Shown here: positions 34,436 to 42,717 of the stretch, in pieces
How positions within the stretch are numbered: position 1 is the first letter of the stretch
Layout: each line of letters opens with the position of its first letter
Origin: G963668655 sp963668655
GTDB taxonomy: Bacteria; Myxococcota_A; SURF-8
Direction of reading: 5' to 3'
Assembly: GCA_963668655.2 (NCBI GenBank)
Contig: CAXXPQ010000004.1
Coordinates: 744,001-808,000, forward strand
DNA: 64,000 bases
Made by a program: the position numbers and the translations under genes
Notes under the pieces: model-generated
The model's input: the letters and a program-made list of their open reading frames with translations, nothing else
The model's database searches: none
Told to the model about the DNA's origin: nothing

Positions 34436-34908
34436 GAAACCGCCTCCGCCCGTTCCCAGCCGTCCAGGCGATTTCGCCAGCTTCCCCCGATGGCGGTAAA
34501 GAGAAAAACGCGACCTCTCGCGCTTTCGGTAATCTGGATTTCCAGCCGTTCGTCCGCCGCCTCCCGCGCTTCCGGAACGGCGTCCAGCCACTCGATCAGA
34601 CGGATTCCCCCGGCCTCATCCATGTATCCGGTCTCGAACAATTCGTCGGAGTCCTGGATGCGATAGAAATCGAAATGACGAACGGGAATCCGGGCGGGGT
34701 ATTCGTTGACGATGGTGAAGGTGGGCGAGTTGACGTACAACCCTTCCGGCGGATCCAGCCCGGAAACGACGCCCTGAACCAGGGTGGTCTTGCCCGCTCC
34801 GAGATCTCCCACCAGCCCCACCACGTCGCCGGGACGGAGAAACTCGGCCAATTCCCGGCCCATGCGCCGGGTCTCGTCCTCGTCAGCCGTGAAAATTCGC
34901 CAGGGCAA
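34432..34908 (-). CDS. tsaE: tRNA threonylcarbamoyladenosine biosynthesis ATPase TsaE
   Basis: A 158-aa P-loop protein. The Walker A is GDLGAGKTTLVQG (residues 34-46). SPTFTIVNEY and VRHFDFYRI are signature strands. The GIRLIEWLD segment carries the conserved Glu and Trp. It acts with TsaB and TsaD to make t6A37 in tRNAs reading ANN codons. It overlaps the nnr gene by 26 bp and the comEA-like gene by 4 bp, so translation is probably coupled. Confidence 0.95.
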   Translation of the reverse strand: MPWRIFTADEDETRRMGRELAEFLRPGDVVGLVGDLGAGKTTLVQGVVSGLDPPEGLYVNSPTFTIVNEYPARIPVRHFDFYRIQDSDELFETGYMDEAGGIRLIEWLDAVPEAREAADERLEIQITESARGRVFLFTAIGGSWRNRLDGWERAEAVS

Positions 34909-36463
34909 GATGCTGCTCCCAGACCGACCAGACCTGTTGAACGCCGTCCAGCAGATCCCCGGCGATCATGCCGCGCTGGCCGGTCTTTTTCACCACCATG
35001 TCCCCGGCCAGTCCATGCAGACACACGCCGCAGACCAGAGCATCCTGCACCGCCAGCCCGGTGGCCAGAAGCCCTCCAAGCAAACCGGCCAGCACGTCGC
35101 CCGCGCCTCCCGTGGCCATTCCGGCGTTTCCGAAGGGACAGACGTACAGATAGCCGTCCGGACGACAGATCAGGCTTCGGGCGCCTTTCAGGACCACGTG
35201 ACTCGCCGTAAGGCTCGCCAGGGTTTTGGCGGCGGCGGGACGATCCGCCTGAATCTCTCCCGCGCCCATCCGTAAAAGCCGACCCGCCTCTCCCGGATGG
35301 GGGGTCAAGACCGTGATTCCCCCTTTTTCCGCGCGTTTTTGCAGGATTTCCGGTCCCGAGGAAGCCAGCAGGGTCAAGGCGTCCGCGTCCAGCAGCACGG
35401 GCTTTTCTGGGTACGCGTCCAGAAGGCGTTCCAGAAGTTCCCTCCGGCTCTCGTCGATTCCCCAACCCGGTCCGATGGCCAGGGAGGTGGAGCGATCGGC
35501 CTGCGCAGTTAAAAGAGAAAAATCCTCCCGGACATCGCCGGAAAGGGAAAGACTCATGGATTCCGGCCGGTTGGCGGCCAGGGCGGCCCGGGTTTCCGGG
35601 TCCGTGCAGGTGGTGACCAGTCCCACGCCGGAACGAAGCGCGCCATGCGCCGCAAGAAGAGCCGCCCCGCTTTTCCCGGGCGAACCGGCCAGCAGCATGA
35701 CATGGCCGAAATTCCCTTTGTGACTGTCCGGATCGCGCAGAGTCACCATGTCGCGCGCCCGGCCCTCGGTGAGCAGTTCGCCGCTGACACCCACCATCTT
35801 GACCACGCCCTCCGGAATGCCGATATCCACCACGCGCAGCCGCCCGCCGTATTCCACCGCCGGGTGCAACACCTGTCCGATCTTCGCCAGTCCGTAGGTG
35901 TAGGTCTGATGGGCCTGAAAGGCGGTTCCCAGTCTGCGTCCGGTGTCGGAGGAAAGACCGGAGGGAATGTCCAGGGCCACGCGGTTGGCCTCCGTGCGGT
36001 TGGCGGCACGAATCACCTCCGCGTACAGGCCGCTCACCTCGCGCTGAAGTCCCGTTCCGAGCAAGCCGTCCACGATGGTCTCCGCCGCTTGAAAGCGTTC
36101 CTTCACGCTTTCAAGCGTGTCTTCGTTCACCCGGACCACGGGAATGTCTTCCGGAAGACGCTCGAAGTTCGTCCGGGCGTCGCCCGTCAGGCGCTCCGGA
36201 TCGGCCAGCAGGAAGACTTCCGGCCGGAAGCCTTCTTTTTTCAGGATCCGGGCCACGACGAAGCCGTCTCCGCCATTGTTCCCGGAGCCGCACAGGATGG
36301 CCACGGGACCGTCCTCCAGCCCGCTGTCGATCATGTTGCGGGCGGTGTGGCTGCCCGCCGCCTCCATCAGTTCCAGCCCCTGGATCCCGACATCCTCGAT
36401 GGCCATGCGGTCCATCTCGCGCATCTGTGCGGCGCTGGCCAAAAGAATCTTGTTCCGGCTCAT
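34883..36463 (-). CDS. nnr: Bifunctional NAD(P)H-hydrate epimerase / dehydratase
   Basis: A 526-aa repair enzyme for damaged NAD(P)H. ATG 36463 overlaps the pdxJ stop as ATGA, and translation from further upstream has no support. The N-terminal epimerase half (about 1-215) has LMEAAGSHTARNMI and CGSGNNGGDGFVVARIL. The C-terminal dehydratase half (about 225-515) has KGNFGHVMLLAGSPGKSGAA, VLTPHPGEAGRLL and ATGGAGDVLAGLLGGLLA, the ribokinase-like active-site motif. The fused architecture is the usual bacterial one. Confidence 0.95.
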   Translation of the reverse strand: MSRNKILLASAAQMREMDRMAIEDVGIQGLELMEAAGSHTARNMIDSGLEDGPVAILCGSGNNGGDGFVVARILKKEGFRPEVFLLADPERLTGDARTNFERLPEDIPVVRVNEDTLESVKERFQAAETIVDGLLGTGLQREVSGLYAEVIRAANRTEANRVALDIPSGLSSDTGRRLGTAFQAHQTYTYGLAKIGQVLHPAVEYGGRLRVVDIGIPEGVVKMVGVSGELLTEGRARDMVTLRDPDSHKGNFGHVMLLAGSPGKSGAALLAAHGALRSGVGLVTTCTDPETRAALAANRPESMSLSLSGDVREDFSLLTAQADRSTSLAIGPGWGIDESRRELLERLLDAYPEKPVLLDADALTLLASSGPEILQKRAEKGGITVLTPHPGEAGRLLRMGAGEIQADRPAAAKTLASLTASHVVLKGARSLICRPDGYLYVCPFGNAGMATGGAGDVLAGLLGGLLATGLAVQDALVCGVCLHGLAGDMVVKKTGQRGMIAGDLLDGVQQVWSVWEQHLALANFHG

Positions 36464-37176
36464 TTCGTCTTGATCTCCATCAAATGCAGCATCCGCTCCA
36501 CCGCGCGTTCCATACCGACCAGGACGGCGCGGGCGGCCAGGGCGTTTCCAACGTGAAGGCATTGAACCGGAAGGCCCAACAGATCTCCCATGTTCCGATA
36601 ATCGACGCCGCCGGCAAGATGGGCGTCCATTCCCAGTTTTCCCGCCAGCCGCGCGCAGTCGAAGAGCGTTTCCCGGATGCGGTCCCGCTCCCGGACGGAC
36701 TTGGCTCGGTTGAAGACCGTGGTGTCCAGAATCACGAAGCGGGCGCCCACTCGGGAAGCCCACTTGACCGAATCCAATGCGGCCTTGATAAAGGCCCCCG
36801 GCCGGATATCGGCGTCGGCCAGCGCCTGGCAGAACGAGGCCGCCGGTTCGGACTCCTCGCCGTCCACGGGCCATCGGTCGGCGGCGTCGTCCCGGGGATC
36901 CCGCACCAGCGTCACCGAATCAGGACGCAACGTAAAGGCTTCCTGGCGGTTGCGGTTCGTGGCTTCGATTTCCAGATTCAGGGGGATGGCCATGGCCTCT
37001 TTCAGAATCCGGATGTCGCTGACCTGGATGGGGGAATGCTCGGGCCGCAGATGCACGGTCAGCCCGTGAACGCCGCCAAGGTCGGCCTGCATGGCCGCCG
37101 CCAGCGGATTGGGCTCCCTGCCGCCGCCATCGCGCCGCAATCTGGCGATGGGATCCAGTTTCAGATAAAGTTCCAC
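36460..37176 (-). CDS. pdxJ: Pyridoxine 5'-phosphate synthase
   Basis: A 238-aa TIM-barrel enzyme that condenses 1-deoxyxylulose 5-phosphate with 3-amino-2-oxopropyl phosphate in vitamin B6 synthesis. The best start is GTG 37176 (VELYLKLDPIARLRR) with GGGAGG upstream. Family motifs present are GVHGLTVHLRPEHSPIQVSD, NLEIEATN, PDSVTLVRDPRD and LAGGVDYRNMGDL. The usual N-terminal NVDHVATLR is replaced by LKLDPIARLRR, a divergence worth noting. The gene overlaps nnr by four bases and follows the CoA-transferase gene by 11 bases. Confidence 0.9.
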   Translation of the reverse strand: MELYLKLDPIARLRRDGGGREPNPLAAAMQADLGGVHGLTVHLRPEHSPIQVSDIRILKEAMAIPLNLEIEATNRNRQEAFTLRPDSVTLVRDPRDDAADRWPVDGEESEPAASFCQALADADIRPGAFIKAALDSVKWASRVGARFVILDTTVFNRAKSVRERDRIRETLFDCARLAGKLGMDAHLAGGVDYRNMGDLLGLPVQCLHVGNALAARAVLVGMERAVERMLHLMEIKTK

Positions 37177-37187
37177 CGGCGCCTCCC

Positions 37188-38375
37188 TCAATTTTTTCCG
37201 TCCGCAAGGACGGTTCCGTTCTCGATCAGCCGCTCGATCTCCACGGGCGCGTACCCGGCCCGCTCCAGTTCCCGCACGGTGTCCCGGCCCAGACGCGCGA
37301 CCTCCACGGGCGGCCGGGAGACGTCCGCCAGAAACGGGACCGCCACCGGATGGCGAAGCGCGCCGCCTTCCGGAAGCGAATTCTCCACGAAGAGATTCCT
37401 TCCCTTGAAATGGGGATGATCGGGAACCTCCAGGGGACTCAGAACGGGTTCGCAGCAGGCGTCCACGTCCTTGAAGACCTCCACCCACTCCGCTCGGGTT
37501 CGGGACGCGAACAGACGGCGCATCTCGTCATAGGCCCACCGCCCTTCCCGCGCCTCCTCGAAATGGTGCGCCAGAAGGTCTTCCCGATCCACCGCCCGGC
37601 AGAAAGCCGAAAAGAATTTCGGTTCCAGGGCCGCCAGGGACAGATACCGCCTGTCCTTCGTTTCGTAAATATTGTAACAGATTACGCTTCCATGCAACAG
37701 CGCCTCGCCCCGCCCGGCATCCTTCCCCGTGGTGAGAATCTCCGTCATGGCGATGGGTTGCAGGGCCGCCAGAGTATCGCACATGGCGATATCGAGATGC
37801 CGCCCGGTTCCTGTCCGCCCCCGCTCGATGACCGCGGCCAGAATGGCGGTCACCGCCTGATAGCTTCCGGCCAGATCGGCAGTCTGCATGCCGGGCATGC
37901 CCGGCGGTTCGTCCGCCCGTCCGGTCATTTCCAGAACGCCGGAAAGCGCCTGATAATTCAGGTCATGGCCCGCCCGGTCCCGGTTCGGTCCCGTACGTCC
38001 GTATCCGGTGATGGAACAGAGAATCACGCCCGGATTGGCCGCTTTCAGCACGTCGTAGCCGATACCCAGCCGTTCCAGGGTTCCGGGCCGATAGCCCTCC
38101 ACGACGATATCGTATATCCGCACCAGTCGCCGGATCACCTCCACGGCCTCGGGTTTCTTCAAGTCTATGGAAAGATTGCGTTTCCCGCGATTGATCGCCA
38201 GATAGGCAGTCCCGATTCCGCCCGCGAGAGGCGGCGTGACCCGTAAAAAGTCTCCGGCCTTCGTATCTTCCACCTTCAGAACGTTGGCTCCCATTTCCGC
38301 AAGGATTTGCGTGGCGAAGGGCCCCGGAAGAAGTCTGGAAAGGTCCAGCACATTCAAATCATTCAGCAATTTCAC
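37188..38375 (-). CDS. Class III CoA-transferase / alpha-methylacyl-CoA racemase family protein
   Basis: A 395-aa CaiB/BaiF-fold protein. The N-terminal signatures are NVLDLSRLLPGPFATQILA and GANVLKVEDTKAGD. The racemase-like motif GHDLNYQALSGVLEMTG holds the His and Asp seen in alpha-methylacyl-CoA racemases, and a second Asp occurs in MQTADLAGSYQAV. This favours racemisation of 2-methyl-branched acyl-CoA esters over CoA transfer, although sequence alone cannot settle it. It is the first gene of an operon with pdxJ, nnr, tsaE and the comEA-like gene, with a promoter at 38420-38447. Confidence 0.85.
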   Translation of the reverse strand: MKLLNDLNVLDLSRLLPGPFATQILAEMGANVLKVEDTKAGDFLRVTPPLAGGIGTAYLAINRGKRNLSIDLKKPEAVEVIRRLVRIYDIVVEGYRPGTLERLGIGYDVLKAANPGVILCSITGYGRTGPNRDRAGHDLNYQALSGVLEMTGRADEPPGMPGMQTADLAGSYQAVTAILAAVIERGRTGTGRHLDIAMCDTLAALQPIAMTEILTTGKDAGRGEALLHGSVICYNIYETKDRRYLSLAALEPKFFSAFCRAVDREDLLAHHFEEAREGRWAYDEMRRLFASRTRAEWVEVFKDVDACCEPVLSPLEVPDHPHFKGRNLFVENSLPEGGALRHPVAVPFLADVSRPPVEVARLGRDTVRELERAGYAPVEIERLIENGTVLADGKN

Positions 38376-38419
38376 GATATTCTGATCCTCGTCCTGTCCG
38401 GTTGATAAGGAACGGAAAT

Positions 38420-38447
38420 CTTATACGAAAATCCGTCCAAATTGCAA
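38420..38447 (-). promoter_or_regulatory. Promoter of the CoA-transferase-pdxJ-nnr-tsaE-comEA operon
   Basis: Minus-strand TTGCAA (38447-38442) and TATAAG (38425-38420) with 16-bp spacing, roughly 38 bases before the expected transcript start-to-ATG interval at 38375. Confidence 0.6.
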
Positions 38448-38534
38448 ATGCATCGCACGGGGAATTTTCTTTTTGCTTTCGCGGCGTCATGAAGTCGCAC
38501 GGGGATGTTTCCCATGGGACTCCAGTCGAGATAA

Positions 38535-38697
38535 GGCGACCTCTAAAAATGGCTATTCGTCGCGAGAACGAACGATTTTCAGATTCGGGCGTTTTTCACA
38601 ACCGCAGGCATATCCACCAGATACGTCGAGGATTGGGAAAAACGATCCGGATTTAAAAGACTCGTTCGCAACGGAATATGGATTTTTAGAGGTCGCC
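38535..38697. mobile_element. 163-bp MITE-like element (second family)
   Basis: GGCGACCTCTAAAAAT at 38535-38550 is repeated as an exact inverted copy at 38682-38697. Similarity continues imperfectly inwards (ATTCGTCGCGA against ATTCCGTTGCGA) for about 30 bp. The interior has no ORF. No clear target duplication was found. The right end lies two bases from the terminator of the small secreted protein gene, so the insertion occurred in its 3' flank. The ends differ from those of the 232-bp MITEs. Confidence 0.7.
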
Positions 38698-38699
38698 AC

Positions 38700-38732
38700 A
38701 AAAAAGCGGGCCGCCCGGAACCGGGGCCCGCA
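38700..38732 (-). terminator. Rho-independent terminator of the small secreted protein gene
   Basis: GCGGGCC (38706-38712) pairs with the GGCCCGC ending at 38731; the bases between also partly pair. The minus-strand transcript then has six T bases (38705-38700). It lies about 70 bases after the stop at 38801. Confidence 0.85.
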
Positions 38733-38800
38733 AGATGGAATTCGCCCGTTCACGGCGAGAAATCCACTCGCCGACGGAAAAAATATGTGGCAAAGACGGT

Positions 38801-39049
38801 CTAGCCGGTAACCGTGTCCTGCTCGTCGTCCAGGATCGTCTTCACGATGCGGTTTTCATCGTCCTGCTTGAATCCCGGATTTCCCTCGTCGGTGCTGCCG
38901 CCCTGGTTGGCCAGCAATTCCGCCCCATCCAGGATCAGGGTCGTCGCCCCGTCGTCCGGCGCGTTCCCCGTCGTATCCGCCGTTCCGAATCCAAACGAAA
39001 ACACCATCCCACAGACCGCAATCAGCGCAACCAACAGTTTCATTTTCAT
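38801..39049 (-). CDS. Small secreted protein, unknown family
   Basis: An 82-aa protein with a signal peptide (MKMKLLVALIAVCGMVFSFG) cleaved near FGTADTT. The mature part is about 55 residues, acidic, with TTLILDGAELLANQGGSTDE and FKQDDENRIVKTILDDEQD. It has no cysteine in the mature part. A near-perfect AAAAGGAGGT ribosome site, a strong promoter (39086-39114) and a strong terminator indicate a well expressed, monocistronic gene. It sits directly downstream of a TIGR02147 regulator gene. The function is unknown. Confidence 0.75.
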   Translation of the reverse strand: MKMKLLVALIAVCGMVFSFGFGTADTTGNAPDDGATTLILDGAELLANQGGSTDEGNPGFKQDDENRIVKTILDDEQDTVTG

Positions 39050-39085
39050 CGGATACCTCCTTTTCCCAGCCTTCGATCTTCCGGA

Positions 39086-39114
39086 ATCATACCCGGTTCG
39101 ATTCGATATTTCAA
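39086..39114 (-). promoter_or_regulatory. Strong promoter of the small secreted protein gene
   Basis: Minus-strand TTGAAA (39114-39109) and TATGAT (39091-39086) with 17-bp spacing lie just beyond the stop of the TIGR02147 gene. Confidence 0.7.
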
Positions 39115-39117
39115 ATA

Positions 39118-39942
39118 CTATCTCGTCATCGGAAACAAACTGACGATCAACTGATAAACCTGATCGGCGTCGTTGTCGTCATCGGCGATGGCCCTCACCT
39201 GGGCGTTGAAATCCTTGTACAAGGAAATGATCTGCTCGTAGGATCGCCGGGAAATCGCCATGGTGAGTCCGCCCAGGTGCCGTCTTTCGGGCGACTGGCG
39301 CAGCGAGTCCGCCGCCTGCTTGAAGGTGTTTTCGTAAAAACGTTTCAGCGCCACGGATTTGAAGCCGTCTCCGGTGGAATGATGCAGGTTCGAAACCGTC
39401 AATTGTCCCTTTCCGTCGCGCCGGATCAATCCCAGGCGAATCAGTTTCTCGATGGCTTCCCGGATCACCTTGGGCGTGGCTTTCATGGGCAAACGCTCCA
39501 TGATCCACTTCGGTTCCTCCTTGAAATCGGGAAAGGTGACCATTTCCCGCAACGTCAAGGCCAGAGGATCGCTCAGGTAATCGAAGTGATCCAGTTCCAG
39601 GCGATGAACGTCGATGAACTTCCGCTTGCGACGCAACTCTTCCAGGGCGGCTTCCTGTTCCGCCGTGCTCTTGGCCTGCCCGTAGCGCACCAGGCTGGTA
39701 AAGAACGAGGCTTCCGGGTCCGCCAGCCCGATGGCGCGTCCCAGCTTGGAAGCCAGGGGCATGGACAGATTGCGGGAACCGTCCGCCACCATCTTCAGGT
39801 GGCTTTTGCTGGAAAGCCCGATCCGGTCCGACAGGAAGCGCAGGGAATAGCGGTTGTCCAGCTTTTTCAGCTCTTTCAGCCGATCGGAAAGAAACTTCCG
39901 GAAGTCGGTGTACTCATAAATATTAAGTCGCGTCCGCTTCAT
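39118..39942 (-). CDS. TIGR02147 family (DUF4423) putative regulator
   Basis: A 274-aa protein. The N-terminus NIYEYTDFRKFLSDRLKELK and the helix-turn-helix SLRFLSDRIGLSSKSHLKMV are diagnostic of the TIGR02147 family. The DUF4423 region follows (PKVIREAIEKLIRLGLIRRD, a winged-helix-like part). A C-terminal segment ends in MAISRRSYEQIISLYKDFNA. Family members are probable transcriptional regulators found in Fibrobacter, Bdellovibrio and related predatory or deltaproteobacterial lineages (from memory). Repeated CGTTCAC boxes lie upstream (39992-40120). The small secreted protein gene follows with its own promoter. Confidence 0.9.
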   Translation of the reverse strand: MKRTRLNIYEYTDFRKFLSDRLKELKKLDNRYSLRFLSDRIGLSSKSHLKMVADGSRNLSMPLASKLGRAIGLADPEASFFTSLVRYGQAKSTAEQEAALEELRRKRKFIDVHRLELDHFDYLSDPLALTLREMVTFPDFKEEPKWIMERLPMKATPKVIREAIEKLIRLGLIRRDGKGQLTVSNLHHSTGDGFKSVALKRFYENTFKQAADSLRQSPERRHLGGLTMAISRRSYEQIISLYKDFNAQVRAIADDDNDADQVYQLIVSLFPMTR

Positions 39943-39991
39943 GATCCCAGTCTGGCAGCAAACCGACAGGAATGCAAGTGCTTTTCCATGC

Positions 39992-40120
39992 CGTTCACTG
40001 CTTTCCGTTCACTTTCTGTGAACGAATTGCCCACCATTAATTCTTCATCATTCCGTTATTACTGTTGTTTTTGAAAAGAGTTAGGATTTACGAATTTCCG
40101 GGAGGACTCCTCTGTGAACG
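39992..40120. promoter_or_regulatory. CGTTCAC/GTGAACG box cluster (candidate operators)
   Basis: CGTTCAC occurs at 39992-39998 and 40006-40012. GTGAACG occurs at 40018-40024 and 40114-40120. The 40006-40024 pair is a perfect 7-bp dyad with a five-base spacer. The first two boxes are spaced 14 bp apart. All lie 50-180 bases upstream of the TIGR02147 start at 39942. The rest of this roughly 290-base gap shows no gene. Confidence 0.55.
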
Positions 40121-40234
40121 AATGAAGGGGGATAATCGCGGTTTGCCCGGCCGATATCGAAAATGTCACCCTATCGACGGGTTTTTCTTCGGAAACCGCC
40201 GTTCAGGCTTCGCGCCGCCGGGCCGGTCGTGGAA

Positions 40235-41170
40235 TCAGAAGGCGTATTCCGGGTTGTCCGGATCGAAATCCGCGTCCGTCAGGCCGACATTCACCCGAAT
40301 GTTTTCGTAACCGTACTCTTCGATCAGCCGCATCTTTCCATCCTCGATGTCCCAGGTCTGAACGTGGTTCGGGAGTTTCAATTTCATGTGCGTGCAGATG
40401 CGGGCCTTGCGGGCATAGAATTCCGGGTGGGCGTCCTTATCCATGGTGGCCTCGTAGCAATAGCTCTTCGCGCCGTACTCGATCTTCTCGCCGAGCGCCT
40501 TGACCGACGATTTCCCGCCCGGATATTTCAGGATCAGCTGCATGTCCCGCTCGATGAGCTTGCCCGTGTGGTCGAATCCGGCCTCGGTGACGGGATGGCG
40601 GTTGTCTTTCATGGCCATGGAGCCTTTCGGGTCGAGGTTGACGGTGATGAGTTTCAGAAAACCTCCGGCGTGGGCCTTGATCTTGCCGCCGTTCATCTCC
40701 GGCCCCCAGAGGATTTCCTGGTTCTTCTTTTCCTCTCCCACCCACTTCATATAAACGGCGCGGGGCTTTCGCCGCCATTTCATGAACGCCACCTCTTCCG
40801 GAAGCTGCTTTTTCAGGTATTCCTTCTTGTGAAAAACGGCCGTGAAATCGCGAATCCGCCGGATGGCCTTGCGGCCCTCTCCGATCATGGCGAGCGCCCG
40901 TTCCACGTCGGAAGGTTCCGGCCGTTTCTCCTGCGCCCGTTCTTCCGTTTGTTCCTGCGCCTGCGTCCGCTCGTTCGCCGGTTGCGGATCCTCCGCCGCG
41001 CCCGCGCCCTGTTTCTCCGTCTCGGCGACCTTTCCATCCCCCGCCGCCCACGCGAAGGAAAGCGGAATCAGCAGCAGAAACACCCCCGTTCCAAGAATCG
41101 CGATCCAATGCGAACCTCCAAACCGCAGCCGCCGAAAGCTCGCGTGATCCTTCGATAACTTTCCATTCAT
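40235..41170 (-). CDS. DUF1571 domain protein, membrane anchored or exported
   Basis: A 311-aa protein. ATG 41170 follows GGAGA and is preferred to 41182. A hydrophobic segment WIAILGTGVFLLLIPLSFAW ends in AWAAGD, so it is exported or anchored. A Glu/Gln-rich spacer follows. The DUF1571 region spans about residues 85-310 (IRDFTAVFHKKEYLKKQLPE, RRKPRAVYMKWVGEEKKNQE, ILKYPGGK). The fold resembles LolA-like lipoprotein carriers, so a periplasmic lipid or lipoprotein role is possible (inference). A promoter lies at 41287-41315. Confidence 0.85.
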   Translation of the reverse strand: MNGKLSKDHASFRRLRFGGSHWIAILGTGVFLLLIPLSFAWAAGDGKVAETEKQGAGAAEDPQPANERTQAQEQTEERAQEKRPEPSDVERALAMIGEGRKAIRRIRDFTAVFHKKEYLKKQLPEEVAFMKWRRKPRAVYMKWVGEEKKNQEILWGPEMNGGKIKAHAGGFLKLITVNLDPKGSMAMKDNRHPVTEAGFDHTGKLIERDMQLILKYPGGKSSVKALGEKIEYGAKSYCYEATMDKDAHPEFYARKARICTHMKLKLPNHVQTWDIEDGKMRLIEEYGYENIRVNVGLTDADFDPDNPEYAF

Positions 41171-41286
41171 GCCATTCTCCATTCCATTCGGAAAAAGCCC
41201 GACCGAAACGGGCCGCGACTCTCCCGGCCGCTCGAACGCGATTTTTTGAAAATGGGCTTGCCAAAACCAGCCGACGCCTCTAGGCT

Positions 41287-41315
41287 TTCATACTCGGGTT
41301 CCGATTCGGAGTCAA
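41287..41315 (-). promoter_or_regulatory. Promoter of the DUF1571 gene
   Basis: Minus-strand TTGACT (41315-41310) and TATGAA (41292-41287) with 17-bp spacing. Confidence 0.55.
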
Positions 41316-41369
41316 ATGCGGACTCTCCAACCGGAACGACATCCCCCAAAAGGCGGAAAGGAACCGGCC

Positions 41370-42605
41370 ATGCTGTTCGATACCGACATCCTGAACGATG
41401 ACAAGAAATACGCCCGGCGTCTGGTGGAAAACATCGTGCGCCAGTGTCCCCGCCGCCGCCCCACCAGCCAGGACGAGCGCCGCGCCCAGGAGATGATGGA
41501 ATCCGAGTTCCAGCGGCTGGGCCTGGAGACGGACTGGCACGCGTTCGAATTCAACGACAATCTGTACAAGAACATCGCGCTGCACTTCGGAATGAGCAGC
41601 CTGGGCACCGCCGTCTCCGGCTGGCTGCCCGCCTTGGGCTTCCTGCTGCACGGACTGGCGGCGGGCTCCTACTGGGCCGAATCCACGCGCCGGGCCTACA
41701 TCCTGCGGCGGCTGTTGAGCTTCAAGCCGTCCCAGAACCTTTTGGCCACCATGCCCGCCAAGGGCGAGCCCCGGCTGCGGATCGTGCTGCTGTCCCACGC
41801 GGACGCGGCCTTCACCGGTTTTCTTTTCGGCAAGACCATGATCGACCTGAACGCCAACAGCAACATTCCCTTCCTGCGGCGCTCCATGGCGCTGGCCACG
41901 TTTTCCGTTTTCGCTCTCATGGGCTTCGACCTTCTGCGCATCTTTTTCGGCCCGCTCACCTGGCCCCTGCGCCCGGTTGAATTCGCCCTGACGATCCCCT
42001 CCCTGGCGGCCTTCGGGCTGAACCTGGAAGTGGTGATGCGAGACGAGATCGTGCCCGGCGCGGCGGACAACCTGAGCGGCGTGGCGGCCCTGCCGATTCT
42101 GGCGCGGCGGCTCGCCGGGCGGCTTCCCGAGGACGTCGAGCTGGTCTTCGGCGTCACGGGCTGCGAGGAAGCCAGCCTGGGCGGCGGTGACGCCCTGGCC
42201 CGGGACATGGCGGCCGACTGGGATCCGAAAAAGACGGTGGTCATCGGGCTGGACACGCTCTCCAACGGCGACCTGCAATACCTGGAAATCGAGGGCGAGG
42301 TGGTTCGTACGCCCATTCCCGGCTGGCTGAAGAAAACCATCGACGACGTGGCGCTTAGCGACCCGCGCTTCCGCAGCCAGGTCAAGGGCTTCGAGGTTCC
42401 GGTGGGCGGCTCGGACGTGGCGGCGTTTCTTGCCCGGGGCTGGGAGGGCGCCTGCCTGTCCTGCGTGGACCCGACCCTCGGCGCTCCCCGGCACTACCAT
42501 CATCCCAGCGACACGCCCGAGAACATGGACTGGGACCAATTGATGGAAAGCATCGATTTCGCGGAAAAACTCGTCCTGGCCATCGCGACGCGCCGTCCGG
42601 ATTAA
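41370..42605 (+). CDS. M28-family zinc metallopeptidase with membrane segments
   Basis: A 411-aa protein starting at ATG 41370 (AAAGGAACCGG upstream). The co-catalytic zinc ligands are visible: His and Asp in LLSHADAAFTG, Asp in PGAADNLSGVAALP, the Glu pair in TGCEEASLGGGD, Asp in IGLDTLSNG and His in HYHHPSDTPENMDW. Two or three hydrophobic segments occur between the N-terminal cap and the metal site (about residues 68-90 and 155-205), so the enzyme is probably membrane-bound. M28 enzymes are aminopeptidases, carboxypeptidases or glutaminyl cyclase-like. The gene precedes the ars operon but has no shared promoter evidence. Confidence 0.85.
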   Translation: MLFDTDILNDDKKYARRLVENIVRQCPRRRPTSQDERRAQEMMESEFQRLGLETDWHAFEFNDNLYKNIALHFGMSSLGTAVSGWLPALGFLLHGLAAGSYWAESTRRAYILRRLLSFKPSQNLLATMPAKGEPRLRIVLLSHADAAFTGFLFGKTMIDLNANSNIPFLRRSMALATFSVFALMGFDLLRIFFGPLTWPLRPVEFALTIPSLAAFGLNLEVVMRDEIVPGAADNLSGVAALPILARRLAGRLPEDVELVFGVTGCEEASLGGGDALARDMAADWDPKKTVVIGLDTLSNGDLQYLEIEGEVVRTPIPGWLKKTIDDVALSDPRFRSQVKGFEVPVGGSDVAAFLARGWEGACLSCVDPTLGAPRHYHHPSDTPENMDWDQLMESIDFAEKLVLAIATRRPD

Positions 42606-42681
42606 CGCTTTTTCCCGCAACACAACGGAATCCTTGAAGATATCGAGACTTCCCGTCTCGGATTTTCATCGATTTTTGTTC

Positions 42682-42710
42682 TTGACTCCATGGCCATATG
42701 GTCATATAGT
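42682..42710 (+). promoter_or_regulatory. ars operon promoter with dyad in the spacer
   Basis: TTGACT (42682-42687) and TATAGT (42705-42710) have 17-bp spacing. The spacer holds CCATGG and CCATATGG palindromes plus a partial repeat GGTCATATAG, which suits an ArsR/SmtB-type repressor. The expected transcript start is 42716-42718, at the arsR ATG itself. Confidence 0.75.
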
Positions 42711-42717
42711 AAAATGA

